A DNA stretch of 64,000 nucleotides from Verrucomicrobiia bacterium (lineage in GTDB: Bacteria; Verrucomicrobiota; Verrucomicrobiia; Limisphaerales; CAIMTB01): positions 145,767 through 209,766 of the forward strand of contig JAHCBA010000007.1 of NCBI GenBank assembly GCA_019634625.1, in the 5' to 3' direction. Positions 26,111 to 36,200 of this stretch are shown in pieces. Made by a program: the position numbers and the translations under genes. The notes beneath the pieces are model-generated. The model saw only the letters and a list, made by a program, of their open reading frames with translations. It had not been told where the DNA came from and searched no databases. The stretch's first letter is position 1. Every line of letters starts with the position of its first letter.

Positions 26111-26199
26111 AACGGGGCCGCGACGCTTTGTCCGGATGGCAGAAGACGATGGACGGGACATCCGACCATTCAATGGCTCGGAAATCCCACACGCCGGGC

Positions 26200-26643
26200 T
26201 CACACCGGTCTTAAGGGGTTCATGACCTCGATCCCCGAAAACTGCAGGAAATCGGTGTCCGCGGTGTAGATCCTCCGCACTCCGTTCTCCCGCATCAGGA
26301 CCACGGTGCGAATGTCGAAAAAGAGATTCCCTTCCGGTGCGTGAACGGATCCCACCAGATCTCGCAGCGCCCGCCAATGGTCTGGTCCGGGTCGGAGCAT
26401 CGACATTCCCGGCAAGCTCATCAAGGCATCGAGAAATCCGAGTGCATTTGCGGCCGACAGCGGGGAAGGGAACACCCGGCGGTGAGTAGCCACCCGAAGG
26501 AACTCGTAGCAAATGCCCTCCGTCAGATACCAGACAGCGGGATCGTTGAAAACGGTCTCTAGAAATGCCCTGGCCGAAGCATGCTCCGGACAGTCGCCAT
26601 TGGCTGCGTAAAGCAGCAGGTTTGTGTCAATGACGCCGCTCAT
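26200..26643 (-). CDS. PIN-domain ribonuclease toxin (VapC-like)
   Basis: A 147-aa PIN-domain protein of VapC type. The acidic metal-binding residues expected for the fold are visible: D6 in VIDTNLLLY, E in TEGICYEF, D in NLFFDIRTV and D in YTADTDF. Such toxins cleave tRNA or rRNA. Its start overlaps the antitoxin stop by ATGA (26640-26643). A relic of the same junction lies at 22930-22982. Confidence 0.88.
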   Translation of the reverse strand: MSGVIDTNLLLYAANGDCPEHASARAFLETVFNDPAVWYLTEGICYEFLRVATHRRVFPSPLSAANALGFLDALMSLPGMSMLRPGPDHWRALRDLVGSVHAPEGNLFFDIRTVVLMRENGVRRIYTADTDFLQFSGIEVMNPLRPV

Positions 26644-26873
26644 GGCGTGCGCATCAGATCCTCCAGAGCGTCACGATCCGCGACGTTGACGCGTGCTTGC
26701 CCCATGGAGAACACGGGCAGCCGGACACGCGGATGGGGTCGGTCGGGGCGTCGATGCAACCCTTCGCGCAGCAAGTCATTCACCAAACGCGACATGTCGC
26801 AACCGCGGCGCTGCGCCTCCCGGCGGATGCCTGCCAGCAGCCCCTCCTCAAGCACCAGCGTCGTGCGCTTCAT
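26640..26873 (-). CDS. Ribbon-helix-helix antitoxin (VapB-like)
   Basis: A 77-aa antitoxin. Residues 1-45 form a ribbon-helix-helix DNA-binding domain (MKRTTLVLEEGLLAGIRREA, then CDMSRLVNDLLREGL); the rest (RPRVRLPVF...) is the toxin-wrapping tail. The start at 26873 follows a strong promoter at only 7 bases; the longer frame to 26960 would overlap that promoter and is rejected. Coupled to the PIN toxin by ATGA. Confidence 0.85.
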   Translation of the reverse strand: MKRTTLVLEEGLLAGIRREAQRRGCDMSRLVNDLLREGLHRRPDRPHPRVRLPVFSMGQARVNVADRDALEDLMRTP

Positions 26874-26880
26874 GCATCCA

Positions 26881-26909
26881 CGCATAGGCGCAACGCATAC
26901 GTATGTCAA
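26881..26909 (-). promoter_or_regulatory. Promoter of the RHH-PIN pair, leaderless
   Basis: On the minus strand TTGACA (26909-26904), a 17-bp spacer and TATGCG (26886-26881) form a good sigma-70 promoter. The antitoxin ATG begins 7 bases after the -10 box, so transcription should start at or next to the A of ATG. A dyad, gcatacgtatgt, overlaps the spacer and may be the RHH operator. Confidence 0.65.
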
Positions 26910-26969
26910 TGCAGGAACCCCGTCCGGGAAACCATCGGACGCACCTCCAAGTTGTCGCAAGGCGCAATG

Positions 26970-27100
26970 GGATCGGGGTCGGGGTCGCTATCGGAATCGG
27001 TATCGTCTCCGCCAGTTCAATCCTCACCCGCCTTCTCCCGAATCGTTCTCCCACCCTGTCCCTCTCCCAGTCCAGGCTTCGTTCCCATCGCCACGATCCG
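26970..27100. repeat. Dispersed repeat, copy 3
   Basis: Third copy of the 22984 element. It begins gatcggggtcggggtcgc, contains ccaccctgtccctctcccag and ends cccatcgccacgatccgg, closest to copy 1 at its right end. It lies upstream of the RHH-PIN pair. It is followed by short gtcgttc repeats (27101-27120). Confidence 0.8.
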
Positions 27101-27209
27101 GTCGTTCGTCGTTCGTCGTCCTGCCCCGGGAAGCTCCGCTCCCTTTCCCATCCTGATGAGGTCCTCGGCAACCGTACGGAGGACCCGTTGGATGAGATGC
27201 TTCAGGACC

Positions 27210-28685
27210 TCACCTCGGGATTTCGTTCAGCGTGTAATAGGCGCGGTCGTGCAGCAGCGGCTCGCCGTCGCGGGATTGGAAGGACGGCAGGTGAAAGTCG
27301 TGAACGTGGCCCTGCACAAGTCCCCGCACGCGCAGGCGCACGCTCATCGCATCGGGCGCGACTTCGGCGGCGGTAACGGTCGGGCGCGTGTGGTCCACTT
27401 CGGGGCTGCCGTAGCCCTGCTGGTAGATGTGCGTGTAGGTTTGCAGCGCGTAGCTTTCCGGGCGCGCGGCCGACGCGGGGTCGGCGGGGCGGGTGAAACG
27501 CACCACGAAGCCGTCCGGCTGCGCGCGGATGTCGAGAATCTCGAACGGTGTCTTCCCGGTCCAGTCGAGGCGCTCGATCAGGTTGTCCTTCATGCCGCGC
27601 ACGGGCCAGCCGCGGTTCGTGCCGCCGGCGATGAGTTTGCCGTCAGGCGTGAAATGCACGGCGAGTATTCCCGTGCCGAGCCCTTCACGGAAGGGGTAAC
27701 AAGCACCCTGCCACACCCCGTTCACCAACTCGGTCGTCGCGCGCATGACGATGCTCAGGGAATAGTCGCCGACGAACATCTGCCCGTCGAACGGCCCGAA
27801 CTTCCCGCCCGCCCGGCAGACCTCAAACGCGGAAATGGAGCGCCCCATCCTCTTGTAGGGAAACACCACGGCGTACGGCACGAGTTCCTTCACGCGTTTC
27901 CGCTCCACTTCCATGCGCGACGGTGAATTCGGCATGACCGGGGCCGGCCCCATGTTCGTCGCAAACGGATACCAGTTGAAGCTGGCGGGATGACCCATGA
28001 ACCCGCCGGGCTTGAGGTGCTTGAGCGAACACGCCCCGTTCCACGGTCCCTGGCTCTCGACATAAAACATCTCGCCGTGCTCGTTCTCACCCACACCCAG
28101 CGGACTGCGGAGGCCGCTGCACAGCGGAATGGTCCTTCCGTCCGGCGTGATTTTCAGCGCCCAGCCCCGGAAGAGTTCCTTGGAGTTGTAGGATTCGGAC
28201 AGCCCAAGCGCCACGTAGAGATTCCCGGCCGGATCGAACTTCGAGCCGAACGCAAACTCGTGATAGTGCCCAAAGCCCCACGCGTCGCTTATCGTGTCGT
28301 AACGATCCGCGCGACCGTCGCCATTCGTGTCGGCGATGCGTGTCACCTCCGTCGCGTGTGTCGCGTAGAACGCCCCGTCCCGCCAAGCCAGCCCAAGCAC
28401 TTCGTCCAGTCCGCTCGCAAATGGGCTCACGCGCGGTTTCGGATTCTCGTCGCTCACGCCGCTGAACAGGAGAATCTCTCCGCGCCGCGTCCCGACCGCG
28501 AGCCGTCCATCCGGCAGCGAAACGAAACTGCCCGCCTCCAGATACACACCCTCCGGCATCGGCACATGGACCAGCCGGTAGTAGGCCGCCTCGCGCTCGG
28601 CAGTGCCCCACGTATCTCCAAACTCGCCGGCGGCGATGACAACGAACGGGAGCAGGCACAGTGGGGTGAAAAGACGAAGTCTCAT
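27210..28685 (-). CDS. Sorbosone-dehydrogenase-like beta-propeller protein (DUF7133 type)
   Basis: A 491-aa exported protein with a signal peptide (MRLRLFTPLCLLPFVVIAA). The body is a six-bladed propeller of the soluble glucose/sorbosone dehydrogenase type common in PVC bacteria: ITDTNGDG-like loops (RIADTNGDGRADRYDTI), HYHEFAFGSKFDPAGNLYVA and GENEHGEMFYVESQGPW. The C-terminal 100 residues form a beta-rich domain. It overlaps the multi-haem cytochrome gene by 4 bases (28682-28685), so electrons from substrate oxidation could pass directly to that cytochrome. Whether PQQ is bound cannot be told from the sequence. Confidence 0.78.
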   Translation of the reverse strand: MRLRLFTPLCLLPFVVIAAGEFGDTWGTAEREAAYYRLVHVPMPEGVYLEAGSFVSLPDGRLAVGTRRGEILLFSGVSDENPKPRVSPFASGLDEVLGLAWRDGAFYATHATEVTRIADTNGDGRADRYDTISDAWGFGHYHEFAFGSKFDPAGNLYVALGLSESYNSKELFRGWALKITPDGRTIPLCSGLRSPLGVGENEHGEMFYVESQGPWNGACSLKHLKPGGFMGHPASFNWYPFATNMGPAPVMPNSPSRMEVERKRVKELVPYAVVFPYKRMGRSISAFEVCRAGGKFGPFDGQMFVGDYSLSIVMRATTELVNGVWQGACYPFREGLGTGILAVHFTPDGKLIAGGTNRGWPVRGMKDNLIERLDWTGKTPFEILDIRAQPDGFVVRFTRPADPASAARPESYALQTYTHIYQQGYGSPEVDHTRPTVTAAEVAPDAMSVRLRVRGLVQGHVHDFHLPSFQSRDGEPLLHDRAYYTLNEIPR

Positions 28686-30907
28686 GGCCTGGCGTTGAGC
28701 TGGTATTCGAGTTTCAACTCGCCACCGGCCACCGGCAGCAGGAGTTCCTGGGTGTCCGCCGCATGCCGCACCAGGCCCGCTGCGGGCAGGCGCACGACCA
28801 TGCTCCCGCCCACGGCATACTCATTCGCGCCGCGTGCCTCGACGGACTTTCCGGCGGCGACCCGCAGGTGCAGTCCGGCGGGCGGGACGTCGGGAAACCT
28901 CAGCGTGCGTTCAAGGTGGACGCGCCCCGAGGCCTCACGTCGTTCGCGGAAGTAATCCTCCACCGCGATGCCATCCGCGACATACCGGAACCGGGGACGT
29001 TGCCGGTCGTCGAGCGTATAGCCCTTGAACGAGGAGGACCGGGAGCGTGGCGTGGGATCGTAGGCCGGCCAGGGCGTGTCCGGTTCGGTCAGGACGGCGA
29101 AGGCCGGGCCGGGAGGGAACGTGACGGTGTCCCGGCCGAGGAGGCGTGCCTGTCCGGCACCCTGACCGCGCCAGAGCCCGGACGCTTCGATGAACCCACC
29201 GCTCCACACGGAGGCGAGCCGCATCTGCTCCGCGTCGAAGGCGAGATTGATGCCGCCGGGGTAGCCGACGCCGATGCCGCGCTTGCCGATGCCGGGAAAA
29301 GCCCGGCGAATGATCACGGCCTCGTCCCCGACCACGACGAGGAGCGGCTCCAGCACGAAGCCGGCAGGTTCCCCCGCGTCCGGTCCCTGCTCCAGATACT
29401 GCCAGAGGGCGTCACGCTGCCGGCCCGGATCGCCGCCGAGCAGATCGGGCAGCAGCGATTCTCCGTCCGGCCAGAACACCGGCATGAGGGTCAGCGGCGA
29501 GAAGCGTTGCGGGTGGGCCATGTAGTGATGGAACCAGTTCTCCTCCAGCCGCTCCGCCATCGTCATCAGGTCCAGGGCGAGGATGTTCCCGGCGGCCTTC
29601 TCGCGGAAGGTGTGGCAGGCAACGCAGTTCAGGCCCTTGCTGCCCGCGAGTTCACGACCGACCTGATGCGGTTTCCCGTCCGGGGCGACGCGGGTGAACT
29701 CGGCCGGAGGGAGTGTGTCGAGCGCCTTCAAGGCGTCCACGAGGGCGTCGGCGTTGGCCGCACCAAACTTCGGCATGCGCGTGTGCAGATACGGACGCGC
29801 GGAGGCGCCGTTCGCGATCACTTCGCGCAGCCACCGTTCCTTGAGCTTCGCGCCCACGCCGGTGAGCGGTGGCGGCAGGCGGCCCTGGTCCCCGAGGTTT
29901 TCGTCTGTGCCGGTGAAATACTCGCTGCGATTCGCGGCGACGCCGCCCAACTCATCGCGCGAATGGCAGGCAATGCAGTTCAGCCGCGTGAGCGCGAGCG
30001 AGACATGCTCCCCAGGAGTCCAGTCCTTGGCTGCATCCGAGATGGCCGCCCGCAACGAGACCCGCTGGTTCTCCGCGAGCGGGTAATGCGGCCACGCGCC
30101 GCGCTCCTGCGAGAGGCATCCTTCGGTGGCCCGCAGCCCGCTGAGGGCCGGCAGCACGGGGGAGACCGCTGTCTCCCCGGTCCGGTGGCAGGCGTGGCAA
30201 CGATGTTCGCTGAACAAGCGCCGGCCCCGATCCGCCAGTGCCGTCTCCGGTGCAAAGGCGGGCAGCAGCGCCTTCTGACCGCGCAGCAGGTAGCTTGCGA
30301 TGTCCGCGGCCTCCCTACGTTCGAGCCGGCAATCCGGCATCCGTCCACCGGGACGCACGTCGAGCGGTCGTTCCAGGAACCCCGCCAGGCTGGCGACGGT
30401 GTATTTTTCGGCCAGCGGTCCCAGCGGAACCGAGCCGGACAGGTTGCTCTCCGGCGAATGACACGCCACGCACCCGACCGCGTGATACAGCTTTGCGCCC
30501 CGCTCCACCGCTTCCGGCTCCGGCAGTCCCGATTTCTCCGGACGGCCCAGCGTGGCGAGGAAGTGGGCAAGCGCGTTCGCCGCGTCGTCGCGCTCCGGCT
30601 CCGGCAGATGCGCGAGCACATCCGGCATGGTCGTGCCCGGCTTCACGCCGGAGGGTGACGCGAGAAACTGCCGCAGATGCGCCGCGTTCACCCGTGCACC
30701 CACTGCCGACAGATCCGGTCCAGGTTTCGCGACGAACGCCTGCTGCTCGCTCGCATGACATGAGGTGCAACCCAGCTCGCTCACAAGCACCGCGCCTGCG
30801 ATCGGCTCTGTGCCCGCGCGCTCCAGGCCGGCGACAAACGGCGGGGCGGCGTGGGCCGGCCCGATCAGTGCCACCGCCCCAAGCGCTGACAGCAAGATCC
30901 TGATCAT
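28682..30907 (-). CDS. Five-haem c-type cytochrome
   Basis: A 741-aa exported protein (signal peptide MIRILLSALGAVALIGPAHA). Five CxxCH haem sites are seen: C47TSCH, C146VACH, C237HACH, C311IACH and C428VACH, spaced as successive cytochrome c domains. Met ligand candidates follow (TTMPDV, GRMPDC, TRMPKF). The C-terminal 250 residues carry no haem motif and resemble the sugar-binding or structural domain found with PVC cytochromes. Coupled by ATGA overlaps to the propeller gene downstream and the relic upstream. It probably carries electrons from the propeller dehydrogenase. Confidence 0.85.
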   Translation of the reverse strand: MIRILLSALGAVALIGPAHAAPPFVAGLERAGTEPIAGAVLVSELGCTSCHASEQQAFVAKPGPDLSAVGARVNAAHLRQFLASPSGVKPGTTMPDVLAHLPEPERDDAANALAHFLATLGRPEKSGLPEPEAVERGAKLYHAVGCVACHSPESNLSGSVPLGPLAEKYTVASLAGFLERPLDVRPGGRMPDCRLERREAADIASYLLRGQKALLPAFAPETALADRGRRLFSEHRCHACHRTGETAVSPVLPALSGLRATEGCLSQERGAWPHYPLAENQRVSLRAAISDAAKDWTPGEHVSLALTRLNCIACHSRDELGGVAANRSEYFTGTDENLGDQGRLPPPLTGVGAKLKERWLREVIANGASARPYLHTRMPKFGAANADALVDALKALDTLPPAEFTRVAPDGKPHQVGRELAGSKGLNCVACHTFREKAAGNILALDLMTMAERLEENWFHHYMAHPQRFSPLTLMPVFWPDGESLLPDLLGGDPGRQRDALWQYLEQGPDAGEPAGFVLEPLLVVVGDEAVIIRRAFPGIGKRGIGVGYPGGINLAFDAEQMRLASVWSGGFIEASGLWRGQGAGQARLLGRDTVTFPPGPAFAVLTEPDTPWPAYDPTPRSRSSSFKGYTLDDRQRPRFRYVADGIAVEDYFRERREASGRVHLERTLRFPDVPPAGLHLRVAAGKSVEARGANEYAVGGSMVVRLPAAGLVRHAADTQELLLPVAGGELKLEYQLNARP

Positions 30908-31626
30908 TCGTCTCTCCCCGGGCCGGCCTTCATCGCGGCATCGTAGGAGGCTCTTGCGCGGGTGTCGAAACCGCAGTCCACGCTCGCCATGCCGCGCAGG
31001 TGGATATGGAGCGCCCGTTCTTGGATCAGGATGTTCCTGGTCGAATACGGGTCGACAGGGCAGCCCGGCAGATTCTCCTCGCCGCAGGAACAGAAAGGAT
31101 CGGTCTCGCTGCCGCCCATGCCACGCGCGAGGGCGTCATGGTAGTCGCGGGGGGAGACGCCGGACGAGCCGAGCACTGGATCCTTCGCGAGCCCCCGCCA
31201 CTCGGGCTGGTCGGTGGTGAAATCGTTCCATGCCGGCATGCGGAGCCGTTCGCCGCTCCGGACCGTCGCCTCGCGCACGTCTGGCCGCTGTGCGAGCATC
31301 AGGTCCACGAGATACGCCGCCTCGTTGAGATGAATGGCAGCTTCGGCCGAGGCGCCTCGGTGGTGGCCGGCACAAGCGCCCCAGAGCTGCGCGTGATTTG
31401 CGGTGCGGACGTCCGGTCTGAGCCGGCGCCTTGGAAGGGAGATGGTGGACCGGATGCAAACCCATCCCACGCGTCCGGCACGTCGGCCGTCCCTCACCAG
31501 GGCAGCGACGGGTGATAGTGGGGTTCGAGTGGCATGGGATGGTTCTGGTTGATGACCGATGAGGGTGTCTCCAAGCCGGTTTCCGTCGGTCGCGAACCCC
31601 GGCCGAGACAGGTCAGCGCCGGTCAA
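30904..31626 (-). pseudogene. Degenerate zincin-like metallopeptidase
   Basis: From about residue 90 the frame shows a recognisable bacterial metallopeptidase-like family: AAYLVDLMLAQRPDVREATV, WNDFTTDQPEW and DPFCSCGEENLPG. Where the family has a zinc site of the form IHEFAHTIH, this sequence reads IQERALHIH, so both metal-binding His residues and the Phe are lost. It ends shortly after (YDAAMKAGPGRDE), overlapping the cytochrome start, whereas family members continue. The first 85 residues are Arg-rich and probably not original. Likely a dead remnant retained for translational coupling, if translated at all. Confidence 0.55.
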
Positions 31627-31665
31627 GGATGCTGTTCCGTGTCATTTGGACTGGAGCGAAGCTGG

Positions 31666-32598
31666 TCACGGCCCTTCAAACACGTTCCAAGCGGCAGGGA
31701 ATGGTTCGAGGTCATCGGCGGCATCCGCCACGGCGACCAGCAGCACATGGACGCCCAGCGCGCCGAGGTCGTTGTCGGCCGGCAGGGGCGGGATGCGGAT
31801 GTCGGCGGCGGTGGTGCCGGGGGGGAGCTTGACCCGCACCAGAAGACGCGGGGCCAGGCCCAGGTCATTGGCGGTGCGGGAGCTGTGATTGTTCGAGAGG
31901 AATGCCTTCTGCTGGCTCGGCTGAACCGGGGTGAAGATTATGAATCCCTCGTGGGCGGCGGCGTTGGCGAAGATCGGCTCGATGAACTGCCGGATGCTGG
32001 CGGTGGGGCCGCACCAGTCCCGGTTCCGGTACTTGATGCCAAAATCCGCGGAACTCAGAAATCCAGGTTCCTCCGGCTGGTTGTTCCAGGTGAGATCGCA
32101 GGGATCCCAGTGGCGGACGGCCGTCCGGGCGTGGATGGGTGCGTTCTCCGGCGGGTTGCTGAAGTCCGGGTTGTACAGGTTGAGGAACGCCTTCCCGATC
32201 TGGCTGCCCGCCGGCAGGCGGGGCAGCACAAAGTGAACGTAGGTCCGCCGGGTCACCGGAACCGGCTCCACCAGCAGGGAGGCCACCCGGACGTCCGGCT
32301 CGCAGCCGAACCGCCGGTCCGGCTCCCGCCGGTCCACGTAGGTGTCCTTGTACGCGGTAATCCAGAGGGACACCCATTCCGTTCCCCGGCCCTCGATCCG
32401 TCCTGTTTGGGCAACACTGGTGCAGCAGTCACGGCGGGGTTCCTCGGGGCAGCACACCAGTCTCCGGATGGCGCTGCAACCGGTGCCTGATAGCCAGAGT
32501 CCGACCAGGAGGAGGGAAAGGGTGGCCCGGTGCCAACCGGGCGATTCGTCGCGGGCGGAGGTTCCTTCAGGCATAAGAGTTCCTGGCTTGGTGTTCAT
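31666..32598 (-). CDS. Lipoprotein with DNRLRE-type domain
   Basis: A 310-aa protein. The start at 32598 gives MNTKPGTLMPEG and a hydrophobic stretch ending in a lipobox (LWLSGTGCSAI, Cys about 43). The mature part (YKDTYVDRREPDRRFG, TYVHFVLPRLPAGSQIGKAF, DLTWNNQPEEP) matches the DNRLRE or disaggregatase-related beta-sandwich that occurs on cell-surface and polysaccharide-binding proteins. It lies 29 bases behind the second lipoprotein gene and is the last gene of the RHS operon. The longer frame to 32838 overlaps that gene and is rejected. Confidence 0.72.
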   Translation of the reverse strand: MNTKPGTLMPEGTSARDESPGWHRATLSLLLVGLWLSGTGCSAIRRLVCCPEEPRRDCCTSVAQTGRIEGRGTEWVSLWITAYKDTYVDRREPDRRFGCEPDVRVASLLVEPVPVTRRTYVHFVLPRLPAGSQIGKAFLNLYNPDFSNPPENAPIHARTAVRHWDPCDLTWNNQPEEPGFLSSADFGIKYRNRDWCGPTASIRQFIEPIFANAAAHEGFIIFTPVQPSQQKAFLSNNHSSRTANDLGLAPRLLVRVKLPPGTTAADIRIPPLPADNDLGALGVHVLLVAVADAADDLEPFPAAWNVFEGP

Positions 32599-32627
32599 TT
32601 CCGTGCGGCGATGGAGCACCTTGACGT

Positions 32628-33176
32628 TCAATTGCAGGCGCATACGACGATGAGGTCGTGAAGGGTGACGTGCGGAGCCGTTGTGGCAGGCACCGGCATC
32701 TCCGCGACGACGTTCCGACAGGTTCCGGTTCCGTCCGGGCAGATCAACTGGCCGCAGATTCGGCGATGGTTGAGGTGAGGCGGGCGGACCGTCGGAGGAG
32801 GCCGACGGCCGGGTGTGATGAGGATGGGGGCAGTCCACCGGACGGGGTTCCCGGCGACCACCGGCCAGCGGACGCTGAGGCGATAGAATCCGACCATAAC
32901 CGGGTCGAACGGCGCTACGGGATCGGTCTGCAACGGCACAGTGACGCTCCCGTTTACTCCAATGCGTCCGTCCGCGGTTTCCAGGACTGTGAAGACCGTG
33001 ACCTTGTCGGGCAGCGATGCCTGCCGACCATCGCAGTCGTTCACCAGACGGATGCTGCCGCTGATCTCGTAGAACACATGGCCTGGATTGTTATCGGCAG
33101 GCCGAAACAAACGGCAGCCGACAAGGCAGAAGAGCAGCAGGCAGAAATGGAGGCGACGAATCGTGGATTTTGCCAT
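32628..33176 (-). CDS. Small lipoprotein of unknown function
   Basis: A 182-aa protein with a lipoprotein signal: FCLLLFCLVGC, Cys about 21. The mature part has two Cys pairs (NDCDG, CGQLICPDGTGTC, VVCAC) and a beta-rich pattern; no known domain was recognised. It starts 37 bases after the RHS gene stop, so it is probably cotranscribed with it. It could anchor or protect against the RHS protein, but this is only inferred from position. Confidence 0.65.
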   Translation of the reverse strand: MAKSTIRRLHFCLLLFCLVGCRLFRPADNNPGHVFYEISGSIRLVNDCDGRQASLPDKVTVFTVLETADGRIGVNGSVTVPLQTDPVAPFDPVMVGFYRLSVRWPVVAGNPVRWTAPILITPGRRPPPTVRPPHLNHRRICGQLICPDGTGTCRNVVAEMPVPATTAPHVTLHDLIVVCACN

Positions 33177-33213
33177 TTTATCAGGCCGGGTTGATGGTTG
33201 GAGCTTGTTCGCA

Positions 33214-36200
33214 TCAAGCGGGCACCAGCACCTCGTCTATCTCCTCCAAGATATCCTCTACGGGCTCGGGGGGCAGTGGAGGCGGGGGAAGCTCCGGTCC
33301 GAAGACAGGTGGGGAGGGGTCCCACTCAAGGCCCAAATCGAAAGGATTGTAAGTTTCACCATTTGCATCCGTCGGGATCCATTCATGACCATTTTGCCTG
33401 AAAACAGTTGATCGACCACGATAATCATCGCAGTTCAACCTATTGCGAGGATCGCTAAGATAGTGCCCTAAAGCCGTAATGGGATCTGTTGTCTGAAGAT
33501 GTTCTGAGCGCGATGGCCGACGCCCTCCAGCCTCCGACGCCCAGGAGTCATACACTGGGAGGTAGCAGTCTCCAAGATCCGGGTTTGCAGGGGCGGCCTT
33601 CGTACGAGACCTCCCGCTCGACCCTGCTGGTTCGTCGGAGATCGGCGGGAACGAAGGCTCCGACTCCGTTCCGCTTCCGGTCGCCTCGCCTGTCTGCGCG
33701 TCTCTTCGATCCCCGCCGGTCGGCCCCACGCCCTGCTCCGTGTCCGGATCAACAGTGATGGTCAGGCCCGAGTTTCCGGGGAGCGGCACAATGATAGGCG
33801 TTCCATCATCCCGCCAAAGCAGCATGTAGGACGGCGGCCCAGCCGGGGGGGTCTCGGCCGTCTTATTGCCGTTCTCATCCTTCACGGTAATCGTGTAACC
33901 ACTGTCCGGTGCCGGGTTAGGCAAGGTGATGGTCACCCCCTCCGGCGGCGTCATGGTTCCGGCAGAATGGGTTGTCTCGGTGGTGGTGCCATCTGGAGTG
34001 TCAGTGATGGTGAAGCGGTAACCGGAATCTCCCCCGGTATTTCCACCGAAGGTGAAGGTGAATTTTTTCTCCTCCGGCGGAACCTCACTGTGGGGTCTCA
34101 GTTGACGGGACGCGAGGGCTTCTGCCGGCCGGAAATGCTCCTGCATGAGCCGCCCCAGGGCGTCGTAGCGGTATTCCTTGGTCGAGCCGCCCGGGAGCGT
34201 GGCGCGGACCAGCCGGTTCTGCGCGTCATACGCATACAGTTTCACCGCGCCGTCGCTCCTGCGTGTCTCGCGGATGCGATTGCCATTGGCATCGTCCAAA
34301 TAAACCCGGTGCTCGTCCTCGGTGATTCGTCCGGCCTCGTTGTAGTCGAAGCTACTGGAATAAGGCGAAGCGACCCGTCGTCCCGCGGCATCCCAGGCAT
34401 AGATCTCTGGTGCAGCTTCCGTGCCGCCCCGAATAAGGAATCCGCGCTCGTCGTAGGTCAGACGGCGTGTCTCAGTCAGACCCGTCTTGGTGGTGACCCG
34501 CCCCCGGGGGTCGCGAGCGTATTGCCAGCCCTCCAGCGGGACACCAACAGAACCATGCTCCAGCCCCGACAGATGACCGGTCTCGTCGTAGATCCACGCG
34601 CTGCGAAAGCCTCCCGGATACGCCGCGGCCCGCTGCCGGCCGGCGGCGTCGCGCTCAATTTCCGCTTCCAAATCCGGGGCAAAACCCAGTCCGATGAGAC
34701 GCCCGGCGGCATCCCGACGATAGGTGGTGGCATTGCCCAAGCTGTCCGTGTAGCCGGTCCGCTCGCCAACGGCATTGTAATGGTAGGTGAGCATGGTTTC
34801 GGGCTGTATGCCGCGCGGGAGGGTCCGCGACGTGAGCAGCCGGTTGCGCGCGTCGTAGGTGAAGGCCAGGGCGCTGTCGCCATCTTCCGCCGAAAGCAGG
34901 TTGCCGTTGGCATCATAAGCATAGGTGGCCACGTCGTCCGGCGTGGTGATCTTTGTCAGACGCCCCAAGCAGTCGAACTCCTGCCAAATCACGACGCCAT
35001 CGGGCTTGGTGATCTCAATACGACGGTCGAGCCGGTCGTAGCTGTAGCGCCGGATCTGGCCAAGCGGATTGATCGAGGCGGCCAGACGGTCGAAGAGGTC
35101 GAACTCGAAGCGGGTCGTGTGGCCGTTGGCGTCGGTGACGGAGGTGACGTTGCCCATCACGTCGAAGGTCCGGCGCACCTTGCCGCCCAGGGGATCGGTG
35201 GATTCGATGGGGCGATCGAGGGCGTCAAAGGCGGCCGAGCCGGCGTGACCGAGGGCGTTGATGAACCGCCTGGCATTCCCGCCGGGATCCCGCTCGAAGG
35301 TGGTGGTGCCGCGGGTCGGATGCCGCAGTTGGGAGATGCGCCCAACCGGGTCGTAGATCGCCTCGACCGCCGGCACCAGCGGGCGCTGCACCGCCGCCAG
35401 GCGTCCGGCGGCATCGTGGCTGCGGGTGGTCTTCGCGCCCATCCCGTCGGTAGAGGAGGCGAGCTGGTTCCGGCTGTTCCAGTCCAGAGCCCATCGCCGG
35501 AACTCCGGCGTGCCGGCACCGAAGACGATCTCGGTGGGACGACCGGCCTCGTCGCGGGTGACTTCCCGGCGATGCCCAAGCGCGTCAATCACCCCCACGA
35601 TGTTCCCTTTCGCGTCGTATTGGATGCGATTGGTATTGCCGTTGGCGTCAATCCGCGCGGTCACCAGGCCGCGCGCGTCGTATTCCCAGCGGCGGATGCC
35701 GCCGAGCGGGTTGGTCAGTTTCGTCAGGTTGCCTTTGGCATCGTATTCGTAGCGCCAGGTATAGCCCTCGGCGTCGGTGCGGCTGAGCAGGCGGTCCGAG
35801 TTGGCAGCAAAGACATAGGTCGTAAGGCGTTCCAAGGCCGTGCCCACGGCTTCGGTGAGCGAGTTGAGGTTCCCGCACTCGTCGTAGGTCATCACGTCCA
35901 CCCGGCCGTTGGCGCGCACGATGCGGGTGGGCAGGTCATTGCGGTCGCGCGCGATGACCGAGCGGACACCGAGCGGCGCGCTCACGTCGTTGAACTCGCC
36001 CGCCGGGCTGGTCTTGAACGCGGTGACGTTGCCGTTGCCGTCGGTGGTCGCGCCCGCGACGTCCTCTCGCAGCAACGTTGGCAACGGATTTGCCTGGGAG
36101 CCCAGGCCGGTGCCGGGGTCGGCCAGACCGGCGGCGGCGGTGGGTGAAAACTGGCGCGTGCTGCCGTCCGCCAGCTCGGCCCGCATCACCTGGCCGGCAG

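Noticed and set aside
26874..26960. The longer antitoxin start at 26960
   Set aside because: It would place the promoter inside the coding region and adds residues before a canonical RHH start.
33214..34100. A named toxin domain at the RHS C-terminus
   Set aside because: No catalytic motif of a known nuclease, deaminase or ADP-ribosyltransferase could be pointed to.
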